Position numbers and translations under genes: made by a program. Below the pieces are notes generated by a model, which saw only the letters and a list, made by a program, of their open reading frames with translations, was not told the DNA's origin and did not search any database. Shown here one piece after another: positions 8,544-17,030 of a stretch of DNA of 64,000 nt. Within the stretch, counting starts at the first letter, position 1, and each line of letters begins with the position of its first letter. The stretch comes from Dyadobacter sp. CECT 9275 (GTDB lineage Bacteria; Bacteroidota; Bacteroidia; Cytophagales; Spirosomataceae), in contig NZ_CAJRAF010000002.1 of assembly GCF_907164905.1 (NCBI RefSeq), positions 3,410,001-3,474,000 on the forward strand, read 5' to 3'.

Positions 8544-11423
8544 ATGGCTCCTTTTTCCTGTAAACTCACGCAGTGTCGTACCGGATTCATATTGTTACTG
8601 ATTCTGTCTACCTATTTCAAAAGCCTGGGACAGGAAACAGCAACAACAGAAAGCACGGATAACCAGAGGTACCTGGCACTGATGCTGCTGAACCTTCCTG
8701 TGGAAAAAGGTCCTGAAGTTGAAATTATCCGCATGGGCCAGCAATACGGCATGAACGCCGTATATCTCACCATTCCCTGGGATAAAGTATATTATACATC
8801 CCCTACCGACCCGCCTAACTGGGAAAAATACGACGAACAGATTAAGACTGCCACGGGCCTTGGCATGAAAATAGCGCTGAGAATCCACATAGGCCGGCAT
8901 AACACCCGGATCAACGGCTTTTGGGATGCCAGTGACAGCCAGATCAGCGACTCGGGAAAACCCTTGCTCGGAGGCTACCAGGATACCTCCTTCGGCTTCG
9001 ACAATCAGCCGATAGTAGACAAGGCCGTTGGTTTTGTCAAGGAGGTGGTCAGCCGGTACAAGTATCTGCAGGCTGAGAAGAAACTATTATTTGTATCCGT
9101 CACCAACACGCCAACACAAGAGGGAGAATACCCCGGCGGCATCATTACCGACGGAAAAGAAACAGCGGCGGGTTACGACTATTCTCCCCGTATGGTAAAA
9201 GGTTTCAGGGCCTTTCTGAAAGAGCATTATACCAAAATTGAACGGCTGAATTTTTTGTGGGGAACTACCTTCAAATCGTTTGATGACCCCGCACCACCTT
9301 CAACGCCCTGGGAACCGGGTGAAGCGTTCAGGCAACGCTTTGGAAAAGACTGGTATATCTATCGCCATATGACCATGAAAAAATTTGTGGAACAGATGGT
9401 CAGCGCGGTAAAGGGTATAGATCCAGGCATCAAGTATGTTTCTGATTACGGCTCGGTTTTTGACCTCAGCTCCGTTGTAAGAGGCACAATAGGTTACAAG
9501 GATCTCAATAAAAAGACCGACGGAATCAAGGTCAATGATGCCCTGTCTGCCTACGATCATCGCTGGTCTGTGGACATTCTGAAAAGTGATTCCCCTCCCA
9601 ATTTCATCACTGCCAACGAACTCTTCGTAAGCCAGTATTATGATAATAACACGCATCAGAAGCAGATCACTGAAAACTTTGAACATGGTGCCAACGTGGT
9701 TGCAGTGGTGGTATCAACAATCGCCCAGATGCAACGCTCCGAGCCCTTTTTAAGATCTTCATCTTCCGTCTGGCTTAACCGCCCGATGGAGCCCATCGTA
9801 TACCAAGACTCGGTTAGTTACCGTATGTCCGCTGCCGTTGAAAAAAGAGGAGCTTCAAGCCTGATTTATGATCAATGGGCCAAAAAGGCATATGCTGACC
9901 CTGCCAGGCCCCGACCCGTGAGGATCAGGCTGAACGAGGATTTGCTGTCCGACGAATACTGGAAAGATGCATCCAACTATCCTCCCTATGTTCTTCAGCC
10001 CATTCCGATGCAGATCATACCGGTTAACAAAGATTTCGCCTACCGGCTGCCAACGAATGCCTTTGCGGATGTGGACGGGACCATTGTACGGATGGAGGTG
10101 GAATCACTTCCGTCCTGGCTTAAATATGAAGGCGGGCAATTAAAAGGAAGACCGGCCACCATAGCAGATTACCGTATTACCGTGAAAGGAATTGATGATG
10201 AAGGCGGAACAACCGAAGCCTTTTTTACGATCAGGGTGGATACCAGGGAAAACGCCAACAAACCTCCCACTGTCAACAGTAATTTTTCTAACCAGACGAT
10301 CGCCATTAATAAAGAATTTTCCTTGCCCATTCCTCCCGATGCTTTCATCGACGTTGATGGAAAAATCACAAAAGTGGAAGCCAAAGACCTGCCCGACTGG
10401 CTTAAATTCACCAATGGCGGGTTTGTAGGAACACCTGTCAAGCTGGGAGAATACCGCGTTTTTCTGAAGGCCTATGACGATCTGAACGCATTTGTGGAAA
10501 CGTATTTTACGATCAGGGTTGTAGAACCTCACATGCTCAACAGCCCGCCCTTTGCCTTCAGCACGTTGCCTATCAAATATGCATCGCTTAATCATCCCTT
10601 TTCATTTGTCCTGCCCAATGTTTTTGGGGACAACGATGGGTATATCTCTTCTATCACAATTCAGAACCGTCCTTCATGGCTGAATTTCTCTTTAAATCAA
10701 TTTTCCGGAACTCCGACCGAAGAAGGAGAATACCGGCTGATTATCAGGGCTTTCGATAACGGCGGTGCCTATGTAGATCTTCCATTCATACTTATTGTTG
10801 AAATTCCAAGGCTGCGGTTTGAACTCGTCAGGGGAGGAAAGGCTATTGACCAGCAGATCATCCGTAAACTTGAAGGAGATGATGTGATACCGTATAGTAT
10901 CCTTCCGCCATTACTCAATATTTATGCCTATGGCAACTTTGACTATGACCAGGTTATTTTTGAGTTAAATGGGCCCTACCGGAAGCGATCGGTAACTTCG
11001 AAATTCCCGTATGCACTTTATGAAAATGAGAGTGGTTTTCCTGCTTTTGCCGGCCGCTATACCCTCACAGTTACAGCCACCAACAAGGATTCGTCCGTCG
11101 TTACCAATTCCATCCAGTTCGGGATCAGTTACGGTGACTCCGTTAATATTACCAGGGATATCAAGGAATGGCAGTTTTACCCCAACCCGACCGAAAATAT
11201 TGTCAACATCAAACTGCCTGAATCTCAAAGCAATATAAATATCCAGTACGCTCTGGTAACCATTTCTGGAAAAAAAATCCCTGTGAACACGCACGTCGTT
11301 CATGTCTCCGACAACCTGGCCAGTGTGGACGTGGGCGCCTTGGGCATTCCTTCGGGCATCTATTTCCTCAGGCTCGAAAAAGAAGGAGTTCTCCTGCAGC
11401 AATTTAAAATCTTCAAAAAGTAA
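8544..11423 (+). CDS. Secreted TIM-barrel glycoside-hydrolase-like protein with Ig repeats and T9SS C-terminal domain
   Basis: 959 residues from the ATG at 8544 (a TTG three codons earlier is possible). Signal peptide near residues 10-29 (GFILLLILSTYFKSLGQ). About 35-460: a barrel-like domain resembling family 42/clan GH-A enzymes (YGMNAVYLTIPWDKVYY, RLNFLWGTTFKS). Three repeats of putative Ig/cadherin-like He_PIG type follow at about 477-560, 571-655 and 665-750, each with a DVDG or DNDG turn and a PSWL/PDWL strand. Then a beta-rich linker and, from about 876, a type A T9SS sorting domain (FYPNPTENIVNIKL ... GIYFLRLEKEG ... FKIFKK). It should be exported, sorted by type IX secretion and attached to or released from the surface. 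Third gene of the glycosyltransferase operon, so probably acts on the glycan they make. Substrate unknown. Confidence 0.85.
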   Translation: MAPFSCKLTQCRTGFILLLILSTYFKSLGQETATTESTDNQRYLALMLLNLPVEKGPEVEIIRMGQQYGMNAVYLTIPWDKVYYTSPTDPPNWEKYDEQIKTATGLGMKIALRIHIGRHNTRINGFWDASDSQISDSGKPLLGGYQDTSFGFDNQPIVDKAVGFVKEVVSRYKYLQAEKKLLFVSVTNTPTQEGEYPGGIITDGKETAAGYDYSPRMVKGFRAFLKEHYTKIERLNFLWGTTFKSFDDPAPPSTPWEPGEAFRQRFGKDWYIYRHMTMKKFVEQMVSAVKGIDPGIKYVSDYGSVFDLSSVVRGTIGYKDLNKKTDGIKVNDALSAYDHRWSVDILKSDSPPNFITANELFVSQYYDNNTHQKQITENFEHGANVVAVVVSTIAQMQRSEPFLRSSSSVWLNRPMEPIVYQDSVSYRMSAAVEKRGASSLIYDQWAKKAYADPARPRPVRIRLNEDLLSDEYWKDASNYPPYVLQPIPMQIIPVNKDFAYRLPTNAFADVDGTIVRMEVESLPSWLKYEGGQLKGRPATIADYRITVKGIDDEGGTTEAFFTIRVDTRENANKPPTVNSNFSNQTIAINKEFSLPIPPDAFIDVDGKITKVEAKDLPDWLKFTNGGFVGTPVKLGEYRVFLKAYDDLNAFVETYFTIRVVEPHMLNSPPFAFSTLPIKYASLNHPFSFVLPNVFGDNDGYISSITIQNRPSWLNFSLNQFSGTPTEEGEYRLIIRAFDNGGAYVDLPFILIVEIPRLRFELVRGGKAIDQQIIRKLEGDDVIPYSILPPLLNIYAYGNFDYDQVIFELNGPYRKRSVTSKFPYALYENESGFPAFAGRYTLTVTATNKDSSVVTNSIQFGISYGDSVNITRDIKEWQFYPNPTENIVNIKLPESQSNINIQYALVTISGKKIPVNTHVVHVSDNLASVDVGALGIPSGIYFLRLEKEGVLLQQFKIFKK

Positions 11424-11440
11424 TGCAGGGAATTATTTTC

Positions 11441-11462
11441 AATAGTATGCTTGCATAATAAT
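11441..11462 (+). promoter_or_regulatory. Operator 1 of the acyl-CoA dehydrogenase gene
   Basis: AATAGTATGC, TT, then GCATAATAAT: 8 of 10 positions agree with the perfect arm at the thiolase. It covers the -33 TTG (11451-11453). Confidence 0.55.
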
Positions 11463-11480
11463 TGGAAAGATATAACTTTG
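11451..11480 (+). promoter_or_regulatory. Promoter of the acyl-CoA dehydrogenase gene
   Basis: TTG (11451-11453), 19 nt, TAACTTTG (11473-11480): full match to the Bacteroidota consensus. It is bracketed by two copies of the shared operator. Confidence 0.65.
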
Positions 11481-11486
11481 CTTCCC

Positions 11487-11516
11487 TATGAATAGTATGC
11501 ACGCATACCATTCATA
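11487..11516 (+). promoter_or_regulatory. Operator 2 of the acyl-CoA dehydrogenase gene
   Basis: 30-bp near-palindrome: TATGAATAGTATGC, AC, then an arm matching its complement at 13 of 14 positions. It lies over the expected transcription start. Its centre is 50 bp from that of operator 1. Confidence 0.6.
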
Positions 11517-11544
11517 TTCCTGATAAAAATTAATGTTCGCTATC

Positions 11545-13359
11545 ATGTCTGCTTCAGAAGTAAAAAACTCATCGATTAAAGGAGGTGAATTTCTTATTAA
11601 GGAAACATCCGCTTCGCAAATTTTTATACCCGAAGAATTTGATGAAGAGCAAAAAATGATTGCAGAAACCTGCCGCGATTTCCTTCGTACAGAGGTGTGG
11701 CCCCGGCTGGATGAGATCGACCACGCTAAAAGCCCTGAGCTGATTTCTTCGCTGATGGATAAAGCAGGAGAACTTGGGCTGCTGGGCACGGTGGTGCCTG
11801 AAGAATATGGTGGCTTCGGCATGAATTTTAATACATCCATGCTAGTTGCAGAAGCAACCGGCCCAGGTAATTCGTTTTCAGTAGCACTATCCGCTCATAC
11901 CGGCATAGGTACTTTACCCATTCTTTATTATGGAAATGAAGAGCAGAAAACCAAATATCTGCCCAAACTTGCCTCAGGGGAATGGAAAGCGGCCTACTGT
12001 CTGACCGAACCGGATTCAGGATCCGACGCAAACTCAGGAAAGACAAAAGCCCGGTTAAATGAAGACGGGACACACTATATCATCAACGGGCAAAAAATGT
12101 GGATCACCAATGGCGGATTTGCAGATATCCTTATTGTTTTTGCCAAGATAGAAGACAACGAGCAGACAGATAAAAACCTTACCGCTTTCATTATTGAAAA
12201 AGGGTTCGGTGGCATTACCATGAATGAACCCGAACATAAAATGGGTATCAAGGGATCAGACACCCGGCAGCTCTTCTTCAACGACTGCCCGGTTCCCGTT
12301 GAAAATATGCTCTCGGATCGAGGAAACGGCTTTAAAATTGCTGTTAATATCCTGAATGTGGGCAGGATCAAGCTTGCTGCGGCTGCACTGGGTGGCTCAA
12401 AAAAAGTAGCCGAGCATGCTATTCACTATGCCAATGAACGCAAGCAATTTGGAACAGCCATTGCAAATTTCGGGGCTATCAAGCATAAACTTGCGGAAAT
12501 GGCAGTCCGCATGTTCGCAACAGAGTCTGCGGCTTATCGGGTAGGTCAGAATATTGATGATCTCATCTCCGCCTATCAGGAAAAAGGGATGTCCGATGCA
12601 GAATCCAAATTAAAAGCACTGGAAGAATTTGCAATTGAATGTGCTATCATGAAAGTTCATGGTTCCGAAACGCTGGATTATGTTGCCGACGAAGGGGTAC
12701 AGATTTATGGCGGCATGGGATATTCCGCGGATGCCCCTATGGACAGAGCCTACCGGGATAGCCGTATCAACCGGATTTTTGAGGGTACCAATGAAATTAA
12801 CAGACTTTTGGTCATTGATATGATCTTAAAGCGCGCCATGAAAGGGCAGCTGGATGTCATGGGCCCGGCCCAGGCTGTGGGCAAAGAAATTTTATCAATT
12901 CCTGATTTCAGCTCCGAAGTGGATGATAGCCTTTTTGCGGCAGAGAAAAAGGTGATCAGCAGCCTGAAAAAAGCGGTTCTGATGATTTCAGGCGCTGCCG
13001 TTCAGCGCTTTATGATGAAGATTTCGGATGAGCAGGAAATCATTATGAACCTGGCAGATATGGTCATCGAGATTTACATTGCTGAATCTGTGCTGCTTCG
13101 TGTCGAAAAACGTACCGGATTATTTGGTGCAGGCGCCAATGTTTTGCATAAGGACATCGCCTTGGTATACCTGAACTCCGCGGTGGAAAAAATAAATCAG
13201 GCAGGCCGTGCAGCCATTACAAGCTTTGCCGAAAATGACGAGTTGCGGGTAATGCTGATGGGCTTGAAACGTTTTACCAAGATTGAACCGGCGAATCTGA
13301 AAGATGCCAGACGGAGAATTGCCGAAGAACTTATTAGTAAAAACAGCTACACCTTTTAA
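11545..13359 (+). CDS. Acyl-CoA dehydrogenase (beta-oxidation)
   Basis: 604 residues from the ATG at 11545; an ATG four codons earlier (11533) is also possible. The N-terminal helical domain, mid beta-domain (AYCLTEPDSGSDANSGKTKA and WITNGG) and C-terminal domain (ERKQFG..., QIYGGMGYSADAPMDRAYRDSRINRIFEGTNEINRLL with the usual catalytic-Glu region) are complete. An extra ~150-residue C-terminal region is the long form seen in VLCAD/FadE-like enzymes of Bacteroidota. Oxidises acyl-CoA to enoyl-CoA with FAD. Promoter and two operators link its control to the thiolase at 5129. Confidence 0.93.
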   Translation: MSASEVKNSSIKGGEFLIKETSASQIFIPEEFDEEQKMIAETCRDFLRTEVWPRLDEIDHAKSPELISSLMDKAGELGLLGTVVPEEYGGFGMNFNTSMLVAEATGPGNSFSVALSAHTGIGTLPILYYGNEEQKTKYLPKLASGEWKAAYCLTEPDSGSDANSGKTKARLNEDGTHYIINGQKMWITNGGFADILIVFAKIEDNEQTDKNLTAFIIEKGFGGITMNEPEHKMGIKGSDTRQLFFNDCPVPVENMLSDRGNGFKIAVNILNVGRIKLAAAALGGSKKVAEHAIHYANERKQFGTAIANFGAIKHKLAEMAVRMFATESAAYRVGQNIDDLISAYQEKGMSDAESKLKALEEFAIECAIMKVHGSETLDYVADEGVQIYGGMGYSADAPMDRAYRDSRINRIFEGTNEINRLLVIDMILKRAMKGQLDVMGPAQAVGKEILSIPDFSSEVDDSLFAAEKKVISSLKKAVLMISGAAVQRFMMKISDEQEIIMNLADMVIEIYIAESVLLRVEKRTGLFGAGANVLHKDIALVYLNSAVEKINQAGRAAITSFAENDELRVMLMGLKRFTKIEPANLKDARRRIAEELISKNSYTF

Positions 13360-13416
13360 ATATCCAACCAATATTTCAGGTTTTAAACCTGCACAACTAA
13401 AAACCAATGGATGCAG

Positions 13417-13453
13417 AAAGCCGGAGCTGACTCAGCTCTGGCTTTTTATTTTA
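13417..13453 (+). terminator. Terminator after the acyl-CoA dehydrogenase gene
   Basis: Stem AAAGCC-GAGCT / AGCTC-GGCTTT with one G/T mismatch and a short loop, followed by TTATTTT. Confidence 0.65.
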
Positions 13454-13671
13454 TTCAATCCGAGGCCCGGGTACCCAGCGCCCGCTCGCTATGCTCTAAC
13501 TTACTGAACAATGCAAGGGTACCAGCACCCTGCTCTCTCCCGTACAGGATGCTGTAGACGAACTTACTGCCGCTGATATTGTGTCCTGACCAATATCTTT
13601 TTGCAACAAGAGATATCCTGAACTTTAACGATATTTGCATGGTTTCCTAAAATATTACCAAAAAATAAGAC
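13454..13671. other. Intergenic stretch of unlike base composition
   Basis: The 312-nt gap between the dehydrogenase and bshC holds the terminator above and then, about 13455-13560, a G+C-rich segment with two GGTACC sites and two CTTACTG words in the same order, like a decayed tandem duplication. A 61-codon minus-strand frame (13455-13640) spans it but has no recognisable family. No clear promoter for bshC was found; GATATTTG near 13630 is one mismatch from a -7 element. Confidence 0.35.
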
Positions 13672-15261
13672 GTGTTGGATTCTCTACCAGCTATTGAAAA
13701 ACCACCTTTCATAACTGTTTGCCCAGTTGATTTACGTGATACCGGCCAGTTTCCGGTGTTATTGCTTGACTATCTGGACAAAAAAAAATCTTTATCCGAA
13801 TTTTATAATACTTTTCCATCACTGGAAAATGCGGAGCAGGTAATATCCCAACGCAAAAATTTTGATGCTGACAAAAGAGCGACGCTGGTAAGCGTCCTGG
13901 AAAAACAATACAAAGGTTTACCTAACATTCCGGATTTTTCACTCCTGCAGGAAGCCACTACTTTTACTGTTACGACCGGCCACCAGCTCAATATATTTAC
14001 AGGGCCGCTGTACATTATCTACAAAATTGTAACGACCATTAACCTGGCCAGAGCGCTCAAGCAGGCCTATCCGGAGTATAATTTTGTTCCTGTTTACTGG
14101 ATGGCAACCGAGGATCATGATTTTGAAGAAATTGCTTCATTTCATCTCTTCGGACAAACACACAAATGGCAGGGAGAATATAAAGGTGCGGTAGGCCGCC
14201 TGAACCCAAAGGACCTGGATAATATCCTGAAGCTCCTGCCCGGCAGGCCTCTTATTTTCGCAAAAGCCTATCTTGAGAATGATACCCTGGCGGATGCTGT
14301 ACGATGTTACATGCATGAGCTTTTCGGGATGGAAGGGCTCATTTGCCTGGATGCCGATGATGCTGATTTAAAAAGAGAATTTTTACCTGTAATCAGGGAG
14401 GAACTGATTAACCCCAAATCTGCCGGACTCGTTGCGGATACTTCCGCCAAGCTCGCTTCACTGGGATACCACACCCAGATTCACGCCCGGGAGATCAACC
14501 TGTTTTATCTGGAAGGAAATGTAAGAGAACGTATCATTCGTGAAAACGGAATATTCAAAGTTCTCAACACAGCTATTTCCTTTACCGAACAGGAATTACT
14601 GGACCTTACCGAAACAAATCCAGAAAGATTCAGCCCCAATGTGGTATTGCGCCCTGTGTACGAAGAGGTGATATTACCCAATCTGGCTTACATAGGAGGC
14701 CCGTCCGAAGTTCCTTACTGGATGCAACTGAAAGGAATATTTGACCACTACCAGGTGGTTTTCCCCATGCTGATTCCCCGGAATTTTGCACTGTATGTCA
14801 ATGAAACCCATGCTAAAAAAGCGGCCAAGCTAAACATTGACCTGGTTGACCTGTTCCTCAACGAAATAGCGCTTAGAAAAATTTACATCCGTAAGAATTC
14901 AGACAATAAACTGGACCTCGAAGATCAGAAAGCCGCTTTCACTGCAGTTTTTGACTCAATACTACAAAGAGCAGTACAGGTAGACAAAACCCTCGAAGGC
15001 ACTGTAAAAGCCGAACTTACCCGGCTCAACCATGCGCTGGAGGGGTTGGAAAAGCGCATCAGGAGGGCGGAAGAACGAAATCACGAATCAGAAATAGAGC
15101 AGCTGATCCGCCTGAAAAACAAGTTGTTCCCGAACGGAACCGCCCAGGAACGCTATGATAATTTTCTAAACTTTTATCTGGATGATCCCGCTTTTATCCA
15201 AAAACTGCTAAAAACTTTTAACCCCCTCGATTTCAGATACAATATCCTGGTTGAAAAATGA
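13672..15261 (+). CDS. bshC: Bacillithiol biosynthesis cysteine-adding enzyme BshC
   Basis: 529 residues, GTG start. BshC landmarks: TVTTGHQLNIFTGPLYIIYKI, FVPVYWMATEDHDFEEI, LRPVYEEVILPNLAYIGGPSEVPYWMQLKGIF, and a C-terminal coiled coil (about 440-490) that mediates dimerisation. It adds cysteine to glucosaminyl-malate in the last step of bacillithiol synthesis, the low-molecular-weight thiol of Firmicutes and Bacteroidota. bshA and bshB are not in the window. Convergent with the DUF4097 gene, 3 nt apart, with no terminator between them. Confidence 0.95.
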   Translation: MLDSLPAIEKPPFITVCPVDLRDTGQFPVLLLDYLDKKKSLSEFYNTFPSLENAEQVISQRKNFDADKRATLVSVLEKQYKGLPNIPDFSLLQEATTFTVTTGHQLNIFTGPLYIIYKIVTTINLARALKQAYPEYNFVPVYWMATEDHDFEEIASFHLFGQTHKWQGEYKGAVGRLNPKDLDNILKLLPGRPLIFAKAYLENDTLADAVRCYMHELFGMEGLICLDADDADLKREFLPVIREELINPKSAGLVADTSAKLASLGYHTQIHAREINLFYLEGNVRERIIRENGIFKVLNTAISFTEQELLDLTETNPERFSPNVVLRPVYEEVILPNLAYIGGPSEVPYWMQLKGIFDHYQVVFPMLIPRNFALYVNETHAKKAAKLNIDLVDLFLNEIALRKIYIRKNSDNKLDLEDQKAAFTAVFDSILQRAVQVDKTLEGTVKAELTRLNHALEGLEKRIRRAEERNHESEIEQLIRLKNKLFPNGTAQERYDNFLNFYLDDPAFIQKLLKTFNPLDFRYNILVEK

Positions 15262-15264
15262 TCC

Positions 15265-16296
15265 TTATTCTTTCAGCCTGACGTCACCGTATCTGGAAAC
15301 AATGGTTATTTTCTTGCCGGATCCCGATCCCACCGTTCCCTGGTACTGCCTCACTTTGTTCGCTTTATCTTCTTTTGAAGGTTGCATTGAAAAGTTCACA
15401 TTGGCGGCAGGATAGCTGAAATTTCCATAACTAACAGTTACATTGAACCTGTTCGATTCCGCCGGCAGAATGATCGAAGAATAGGAAGCCTGAATGTCCA
15501 GATTTTCAACCGAATTGGTCATTTCCTCAATTTTAAAGTTTCCGGAATAATTCAGCCTGATTTTGCCAGGCCCGCGGATGGTACCAATTTTAGCCCCTGA
15601 GTAATCAATATCCGCATCCAGGCTTGTGACATCCCCAATATTCAGTTCGCCGGATTTATTATTCAGCATCAGTTTTCTGACCTGATCCAGCTTAAGATTA
15701 GAATACTGGAAATCCATTTTACAGTTAGCGATCTTCCCTATTTTAGCACTTCCATATTTTACATCGATCGTATTCTCGGTGCTTTCCAACGTATTGGCGA
15801 TGAAATTACCATGTTTTGTTTCGATCGTCAGAGGCGCGTAAAAAACAGGGATATCGGTATCTCCAAATCTGTTTCTCACAGTCAGAGGATTTTCCCTGGG
15901 CATATACACCGTGTAGTTAATCTGCAGATAATCCTTGTCTCCCTTCTGATTATTATTCCAGAAACTACTGCCAAACTGCCCTTTATTAATCACTGTAACG
16001 AGGCTGATCTTATTTTTTTCGCGGGTTTCCTCTATCTCAACGGTATTCAGGTAATCCGATGCCCTACTGTCCGAGGATGCATTTGCCATTATCAGTATCT
16101 CAACCTTGATCTCCTTTTTATTCCAGAGATTTACTTTCACCAAACCAAACTGATTATCCAGCGCAAGTACTTCCTTTTCCTTTACATCAAATTCCTTTAT
16201 GATATTCCGTCGTTTTTCTACCGTCTGTGGATTGGCATCCAATGCATATGTTGCTGCTGCTAAGTTAAATAACAGGAGCGTTACGATTATCTTCAT
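15265..16296 (-). CDS. Exported DUF4097-like beta-helix protein
   Basis: 343 residues with a signal peptide (MKIIVTLLLFNLAAATYA). The body is short beta-strand repeats with alternating D-Y-S/G-A-K-I-G turns (DVKYGSAKIGKI, DIDYSGAKIGTI, QASYSSIIL, VSYGNFSYP), the layout of DUF4097/DUF2807 putative adhesin-type beta-solenoids. Third gene of the sigma / anti-sigma-like operon; its start overlaps the preceding gene by 32 nt, so translation is probably coupled. Located in the periplasm or at the surface. Function unknown; the operon context suggests an output or sensor of envelope signalling (inference). Confidence 0.8.
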   Translation of the reverse strand: MKIIVTLLLFNLAAATYALDANPQTVEKRRNIIKEFDVKEKEVLALDNQFGLVKVNLWNKKEIKVEILIMANASSDSRASDYLNTVEIEETREKNKISLVTVINKGQFGSSFWNNNQKGDKDYLQINYTVYMPRENPLTVRNRFGDTDIPVFYAPLTIETKHGNFIANTLESTENTIDVKYGSAKIGKIANCKMDFQYSNLKLDQVRKLMLNNKSGELNIGDVTSLDADIDYSGAKIGTIRGPGKIRLNYSGNFKIEEMTNSVENLDIQASYSSIILPAESNRFNVTVSYGNFSYPAANVNFSMQPSKEDKANKVRQYQGTVGSGSGKKITIVSRYGDVRLKE

Positions 16297-16870
16297 CTTT
16301 TTTCACCTTATTAATGCGCTGTAAAATGTTTAATTGTTGGTTGAGCAAGTCAACCTGCCATTGAAGGTTCCGGACCATGGCCTGTAACAGTGCTTCCTGG
16401 TTGGGAGCATTGGACAGGCCCGAGCGCAGGTTCTTGTAACTGCTCTCCAGATCTTGTAAATCGGCCGAAAATTCTTTGTACAGCTCAGGATTGTCACGGG
16501 TGAGTTTGATGATCTCTTCCCTTTTTTGATCAATAGAAACATTATACTGATTAAATTCACGGGCGTAAGCCGGTACTTTCAGTGCTACCCCGGGATCCCG
16601 CGTAACACCATATTCCTTATTGACATAAAAAAGGAAACCTGCTCCAACCGCCAGAAACACCCCGGCAGCAATGCGCCAGTCGAAGAAGGCACGGTTGTGA
16701 AGACGCTTATTTTTCCCGTTTGGGGCTGGCTCCGAAAGTGGAATACCGCCATGTAGCTTATCATTAATATGGTTCCACAAATCGTCCTTTGGTAAGAAAG
16801 TGTCAAACCCATCCCTGTTATCACGCACAAACCGCTCCAGTCGATCCTTTTTATCAGAAGAATTTTTCAT
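16265..16870 (-). CDS. One-pass membrane anti-sigma-like protein
   Basis: 201 residues. N-terminal cytoplasmic part (DKKDRLERFVRDNRDGFDTFLPKDDLWNHI), a transmembrane segment near residues 68-84 (WRIAAGVFLAVGAGFLFYV), then a periplasmic alpha-helical coiled-coil region (KREEIIKLTRDNPELYKEFSADLQDLESSYKNLRSGL) ending in a Gln/Leu-rich helix. The topology and the position directly behind an ECF sigma gene fit an anti-sigma factor, but no zinc-binding ZAS motif is present. Separated from the sigma gene by 160 nt, more than usual for such pairs. Confidence 0.75.
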   Translation of the reverse strand: MKNSSDKKDRLERFVRDNRDGFDTFLPKDDLWNHINDKLHGGIPLSEPAPNGKNKRLHNRAFFDWRIAAGVFLAVGAGFLFYVNKEYGVTRDPGVALKVPAYAREFNQYNVSIDQKREEIIKLTRDNPELYKEFSADLQDLESSYKNLRSGLSNAPNQEALLQAMVRNLQWQVDLLNQQLNILQRINKVKKDEDNRNAPVI

Positions 16871-17030
16871 TGGTTACTAATTGATAATTTGTAAAAAGTG
16901 TTTCAAATCGGTTCAAATGTTAGAGTGTTATGACCTGTTCGTTCTGCTGTGGTATCGACTTAAAAATCTATACCGTTACTTATATAAGTTGAAGGAACTG
17001 CTTCCTTTCCAAAGACCCATACCTTCCCGA

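Noticed and set aside
16978..16989. 12-bp palindrome ACTTATATAAGT between the sigma and anti-sigma-like genes
   Set aside because: AT-rich and short, with no promoter element beside it; likely chance.
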